Source: Ampelomyces quisqualis (Eukaryota; Ascomycota; Dothideomycetes; Pleosporales; Phaeosphaeriaceae). Taken from it: a DNA stretch of 64,000 nucleotides. Made by a program: the position numbers and the translations under genes. Position 1 is the first letter of the stretch; each line of letters begins with the position of its first letter. Where the stretch lies: positions 3,472,001 to 3,536,000 of the forward strand of contig JAGTXZ010000018.1 in assembly GCA_018398575.1 (NCBI GenBank), written 5' to 3'. Shown here piece by piece: positions 59,771 to 64,000 of the stretch. The notes beneath the pieces are model-generated. The model was not told the DNA's origin, did no database searches, and worked only from the letters and a program-made list of their open reading frames with translations.

Positions 59771-61507
59771 ATGTACCACAACACTTCTCAACCTCTCGCC
59801 CACCTGTCTGCAAAGCCAGCCCCTGGCGAAGAGGCACAGCTTCCCCGCGGAGAATGCGGCTTCATCCTGCCCGAGGCTGAAGGCAATGGCGTGCGCCAGC
59901 GCTGCATGTGCCGCAGCTTCTACCCGGACTCGGCTGTACGCTCACGCTGCGGATGCGGACACCAGGCATGGCACCACGAATCTCAGCCCCCCTCGATCGT
60001 CACAATGGACGACTATGCACAGGCCGTCGAACAAATGAAGCGGCTGCGACAGGAGGTCCAACGCTTGGAGGGCCTGGAGCATAGCTGGAAGCAGGAGTTA
60101 TTCAAGGAACGCATGGCTCGCGAAGAGCTGATGCGAACCAGTCGGGCTGTAGAGGCACGCATGTACGAGAACATGCACTTTCTGAAAATCTCCATGGACG
60201 ACCGCGTTGAAGCCGTCGTGGACAAGACCACCGAGTTCAGCCATCAGATCCAAGGCATGCAGGAGCGTCTGACCCTGTTGGACGACGTCAGCATGGAGTT
60301 GGAGAACAGACTGGACCGGGTGGAGCAGTTCAGAGGACTGTCAAGAGACATGACGCCCGCCGCCTCAACACCAAGGACTCGTCACTCAACGCCCAGGCCG
60401 ACACCTGCTCCACAACTCCCGCTACTTATGCACTCCCAGTCGCCGCCCAAAGCACAATCGCAGCATCCTCTTGGCCAGCTTGCCATCCGCACCGACAAGA
60501 AGTACCCACTGTCCTGGAGCGTGCGTGTCATCTTTGTACTTCGAAAGTCGCAGCGCTTCGCTTTCGATCCTGATAGTAATGGCTACAAACGATGTTTGTC
60601 ACGCAAACTGCAGCAGAACCTCGACTTTCCTAGCCAGGACAGTTCCTGCTTTGCTAATTGCATCGACACCGCCTTCAAAGGTGTCTTCCGGGGCAGGCCA
60701 TGGATGCCACTAACTGGTCATCGTCCGACTGACGAGCCATTCGGCCGCATGGCTCTGACGTTGCTGCCGGCTGACTTAATTCACCGTGACGTGTGGGACT
60801 ACCCCTTTCTCGAGGACCACTGCATTGCACACGACAAGATGCAGGGCGACATTCTCTTCATAACCTTGCAATACGAGGATGTCACTTGGAACGAGGTCAG
60901 GTTCTTGCCGGCTGTCACCGGCGCGGACGAGTCCTGCTGGAGTCACGACGAAGAGCTAGATGGCACTGTTAAATACAAAAGCCTAGATTCAGAGATCATG
61001 TACGATTACCAGGATCCTCCTCCAACATATTCATCTCGAACTCACCCGCTGGCCGATAGGGCGCCATCGAAGCTGGATGTCCTTGCCGACTCTGCAGCCC
61101 TGCTGAGTCCCATAGAACGCGCGCAATCACAGTCATCGAATCACTCATCTAGACTGGGCCCTCTTCAGCGCATCCCGACGCAATCTTCAAGCCATACTAG
61201 TGATCCCCGCTTCTCCTCTGAGCGAAGTAGTCTGCGTAGCTTCGACACGGAAACAACCGACGACGAGCACCGGGACAAGAAGCCAAAGTTAAGATCGAGA
61301 CCAAGCATGCCCAGCATCCACAATAGCCACACGCAGCAGCCAATATACGTTTCAGGTCGTTCAAAGCGCAAGATGCCGGTAAGGGAGAAGGGTGTCAAAG
61401 AACCCCTCCACTTCAATGCCAGCAATCTGGCTCGATGGGCACGGCCGAATCTTCTTCACCCTCACTCATCAAAGGGCAAAGAGGTCGCCCACGACCCTCC
61501 GAATTGA
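59771..61507 (+). CDS. Cys/His-cluster and coiled-coil protein, 578 aa, unknown function
   Basis: This is one uninterrupted exon. The N-terminus holds a compact Cys/His group: C29, C45, C47, C60, C62, H64, H68 and H69, with the run CGCGHQAWHH. It could bind metal. Residues about 79-190 are heptad-like and strongly predicted as coiled coil by eye (many Glu/Arg/Leu, e.g. RLRQEVQRLEGLEHSWKQEL). A Pro/Ser/Thr-rich linker (about 195-235) precedes a globular middle (about 240-400). The C-terminal third is low-complexity Ser-rich with basic motifs (KKPKLRSR, SGRSKRKMP) that could be nuclear signals. I do not recognise a named family. The start is the first ATG of the frame; another ATG at 59710 is in a different frame. 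GC content and codon use look like a normal host gene. Confidence 0.8.
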   Translation: MYHNTSQPLAHLSAKPAPGEEAQLPRGECGFILPEAEGNGVRQRCMCRSFYPDSAVRSRCGCGHQAWHHESQPPSIVTMDDYAQAVEQMKRLRQEVQRLEGLEHSWKQELFKERMAREELMRTSRAVEARMYENMHFLKISMDDRVEAVVDKTTEFSHQIQGMQERLTLLDDVSMELENRLDRVEQFRGLSRDMTPAASTPRTRHSTPRPTPAPQLPLLMHSQSPPKAQSQHPLGQLAIRTDKKYPLSWSVRVIFVLRKSQRFAFDPDSNGYKRCLSRKLQQNLDFPSQDSSCFANCIDTAFKGVFRGRPWMPLTGHRPTDEPFGRMALTLLPADLIHRDVWDYPFLEDHCIAHDKMQGDILFITLQYEDVTWNEVRFLPAVTGADESCWSHDEELDGTVKYKSLDSEIMYDYQDPPPTYSSRTHPLADRAPSKLDVLADSAALLSPIERAQSQSSNHSSRLGPLQRIPTQSSSHTSDPRFSSERSSLRSFDTETTDDEHRDKKPKLRSRPSMPSIHNSHTQQPIYVSGRSKRKMPVREKGVKEPLHFNASNLARWARPNLLHPHSSKGKEVAHDPPN

Positions 61508-62987
61508 TTGCACATTTCGTAAATCTCACATGTTGTCTTCTTCGTCTATTGGTAGAGGCGTACAAGAGCAAAAGCTTCATTTGCAGGAAAGAATACCCAC
61601 ACTTGGCGTTTTATTGTATGATTCAGCGGAACCTTTTGCCGATATCTCCTTTGTGAAACATAGACCGGGGCCGGAAGAACGCAGCCTAGCCTGCAGGATA
61701 CAGGCACGTGGTGTATGATAAGCACACACCAAAAGAACCATTGTGGTATCACACCGCCCACATTCATATCGTGCGCGTGCGTGATAACCGAGTCTACACA
61801 TCAGGCACAGTGCTCCCACCCCATTACGCAAGGAATAACACTGTCGCACGCGTCTCCATTCGGAAGGTTACCGTCTGCTTTTCCAAGGCGCACACTCTAT
61901 CTGTGGTGCTTCAAACCCACACGCGTCCGAGACCGTATCACCTTGTTGATAAACACGCAGATAACCCCCATATAGAACCCACAGCCAAGACGGACAGCCG
62001 GGATGGATCTGTCGCGTAGACCAACGACACTGAGTCAGCCTAATCCACCGCATGACGTCCGCCCCGAACTTTTCTTTTTTTTTCCTTTCCGCATGCACGC
62101 GCAGCGGCAGCACATGTTCTACCTGGCATGACTTGTGCGACATGTCGAGCTTGAATGGAGGGCATGAGGAAGGCATTTCATCTCGCAAAGTCGGTCGGAC
62201 CGAGTCACTTGAAGCGGCGGATGTGTACTTATGTCAGGGGCTCGTGGTGGCTCTAGTAATGTATCCAATTAGTGCCGACGGCGCCGTTATCTCGCCGTAT
62301 GTGTGGCTCTTATTGATGGGGGTGTAGTTTCGCAAGTAGTTGTTCATGTCTGACTGCGACTAGATGGGCGGCATCGAGTTGGAGTGCTGGAGATGCGGGG
62401 AAACAAAGTGGGTCTTTGGTTCATTGCGAGCTCGAGCTGCACGTACAAAACTCGACTTCATCGGCACGGGGTTGAAGCCGTTGAAAGGAAATGCAAGCTC
62501 TCCACAGTCTCAACCCTATTTTCATCGGCTGCGTCTTATCAGGTAGTTCACGCGCTACGGTACCATCCTTATCACCAAATCCTCTGGGTTTAACATGTCG
62601 ATCGCTCCTTGCAGCACACTGCCTATCCACTCACGGCAGCGCATGCACTCCCCGACTCAAGGAACGTAATCCGTCCAGGAGAATAGCGGCGATTACCAAG
62701 GTGCAACATGACCATGGAGCGGAGAAATGCTACCTCACGCTGTCAACCGTCCTAGCGTAAACAAGACTATGCTTCTGCGTCTCAATCGTTGATGTATGGA
62801 AATTTAGCTGATTGTGCCTTCTCCACTTGAACACTTGATGCAGGTGAGCAAAGGATAGATAAGAGCTGGACTTGATCGCCGTGACGCTCCTTGCATAGTC
62901 GGTCGCACCACACAACAAGCCGTCTGTCTTGCTTGAACTTGATCCTACCCACACACCCAAGCAGCCCAACACCCTACGCAAATCAAC
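61508..62987. other. Intergenic region upstream of the transporter gene
   Basis: Only short overlapping ORFs without motifs are present. A T/C-rich run at about 62069-62091 and the CA-rich stretch just before 62988 are compatible with a fungal promoter. No repeat or element is recognised. Confidence 0.5.
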
Positions 62988-64000
62988 ATGTCCATCTCCA
63001 AAGATGCCGAACTCGCCAAACAAGACGTCGAAACCGCATCGTCCATCTCCTCCAACGACGCCGCCCCGTCTCCCCGCCATGGCGAAACCATCCACCTCCC
63101 CAACTTCGAGCACGAAAAGGCCCTCTGTTGGAAATTCGACTTGCGCATGCTTCCCATGCTTGCGCTCATGTACCTGTTCAACGCATTGGACAAGGGCAAT
63201 CTAGGCAATGCCAAGACAGACGGCATGGACAGAGATCTGGGCTTTACGGGGAACCAGTACAATACCATGTTGAGTATCTTCTTTGTGCCATATGTTGTGT
63301 TTGCGCCGCCGATAGGGATGCTGGGAAAAAAGTATGGGCCGCATCGGGTGTTGCCGATTATGATGTTTTGTTTTGGGAGTGCGACGTTGTTGGCGGCAAG
63401 TGTGAGGAATTGGAGTGGGATGATGGCTTTGAGATGGTTTCTGGGTAAGTGTTGGTCCTTGTGAGAGGGAGGGGGAAGGGTTCAAGTATGGTGTCAATGG
63501 GGTTTGGAGAAGCTTGTCTCACGTGCTGCTTTGATTACAAGAAGGAAGCTGATGTTGCATAGGCATGGCTGAGTCTGCTTTCTTCCCTCTGGTCATCTAT
63601 TACTTGACGACATTCTACAGAAGAGGTGAACTGGCTCGTCGACTTGCTTTGTTCTATGCGGCATCGAATATTGCGAATGCCTTCTCTGGTCTACTTGCCT
63701 TTGCCGTCTTCCACATTGAGTCATCGCTGGATTCGTGGCGCTACCTGTTCCTCGTCGAAGGAGGTTTGACCGTCTTCTGTCAGTAGAGATGGCTCGTGGA
63801 AGTCGTCAAACTGACGCTGTCATAGTCAGTTTCTTTGCATACTGGTACCTTCCCAAGAACGGCTACGAGGCCAGCTTCCTCACTGAAGACGAAAAGAAGC
63901 TTGCCTACATTCGTCTTCAGATTGATTCTTCATCCATTGTCGGCGAAGAGTTCAGTCTGCGCAAAGCCCTCGGCATTTTCAAGCACCCATCGACCTACGG
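62988..64000 (+). CDS. MFS transporter, allantoate/nicotinate permease-like (5' part)
   Basis: Exons are 62988-63444, 63563-63778 and 63826 to beyond the window. Introns are 63445-63562 (118 nt, GTAAGT...CATAG) and 63779-63825 (47 nt, GTCAGT...CATAG), and phases agree. The visible ~282 residues start with a hydrophilic Ser/Asp/Glu-rich tail, then about six membrane spans. Typical family parts are DLRMLPMLALMYLFNALDKGNLGNA in helix 1 (here read over 25 positions from residue ~51), the loop after helix 2 with GKKYGPHR, helix 4 RWFLGMAESAFFP, and helix 6 WRYLFLVEGG. This fits the anion:cation symporter group (Dal5/Tna1-like) that imports small organic anions or vitamins; the substrate cannot be told. 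The C-terminal half is outside the window. Confidence 0.88.

Noticed and set aside
59452..59880. 142-codon + strand ORF before the coiled-coil gene
   Set aside because: It overlaps the 59771 gene in another frame, is Pro/Ser/Cys-rich promoter-like CT sequence, and has no motif.
62891..63448. 185-codon + strand ORF overlapping the transporter start
   Set aside because: It is a shadow of the MFS transporter exon 1 in another frame; the 62988 frame gives membrane spans and correct splice phases.

Overview
The window reads as part of a filamentous ascomycete genome, most likely a Dothideomycete/Pleosporales-type fungus (an inference). The evidence is spliceosomal introns of about 47-118 nt, a Zn2Cys6 regulator, and long AT-rich blocks damaged in the style of repeat-induced point mutation (RIP). 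The damage is C-to-T and G-to-A transitions, TAG/TAA stops where CAG, CAA or TGG once stood, and retained CpG. The genome alternates AT-rich repeat blocks with GC-balanced gene islands.

Layout. 1-~10000: AT-rich block made of an unidentified degraded element with coding-like + strand frames, a truncated LTR at the window edge, a GC-balanced insertion with a MITE-like hairpin (3266-3693), and a solo LTR with target-site duplication (TSD) AGCTC (7598-7897). ~10000-16800: GC-balanced island with a C2H2 zinc-finger pseudogene, an internally deleted Copia remnant, one intact C2H2-type gene (13924-14682, minus) and much sequence without a convincing gene. ~16810-53460: one large RIP-degraded retrotransposon block. 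Gypsy family A (18717-40394) is interrupted by Gypsy family B (copy B1, 24148-38260, TSD GATAG), which is itself interrupted by Gypsy family C (28996-35987, TSD GTAAG). A second B copy (B2, 41791-48857) and a degraded minus-strand retroelement (D, ~48858-53460) follow. 53461-64000: GC-balanced gene land with a direct repeat around a zinc-finger relic, a seven-exon Zn2Cys6 transcription factor (57559-55196, minus), a single-exon coiled-coil/Cys-His protein (59771-61507, plus) and the 5' part of an MFS anion:cation symporter-type transporter (62988->64000, plus).

Most interesting signal. Families B and C are distinct chromodomain Gypsy elements. Each carries an extra reading frame on the strand opposite to gag-pol, between the chromodomain and the 3' LTR, convergent with pol. 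Both predicted proteins contain a C-x2-C-x6-C motif inside a basic Cys-rich segment. The one in C also has a well-formed 58-nt intron and a Lys/Ala-rich basic tract; the one in B is present in both copies. This looks like a shared accessory gene of unknown function carried antisense by fungal Gypsy elements.

Limits. All coordinates inside RIP-degraded elements are approximate except LTR edges and named motifs. No database search was possible. Functions of the unidentified frames in 208-9990 and 38266-41790 are unknown.
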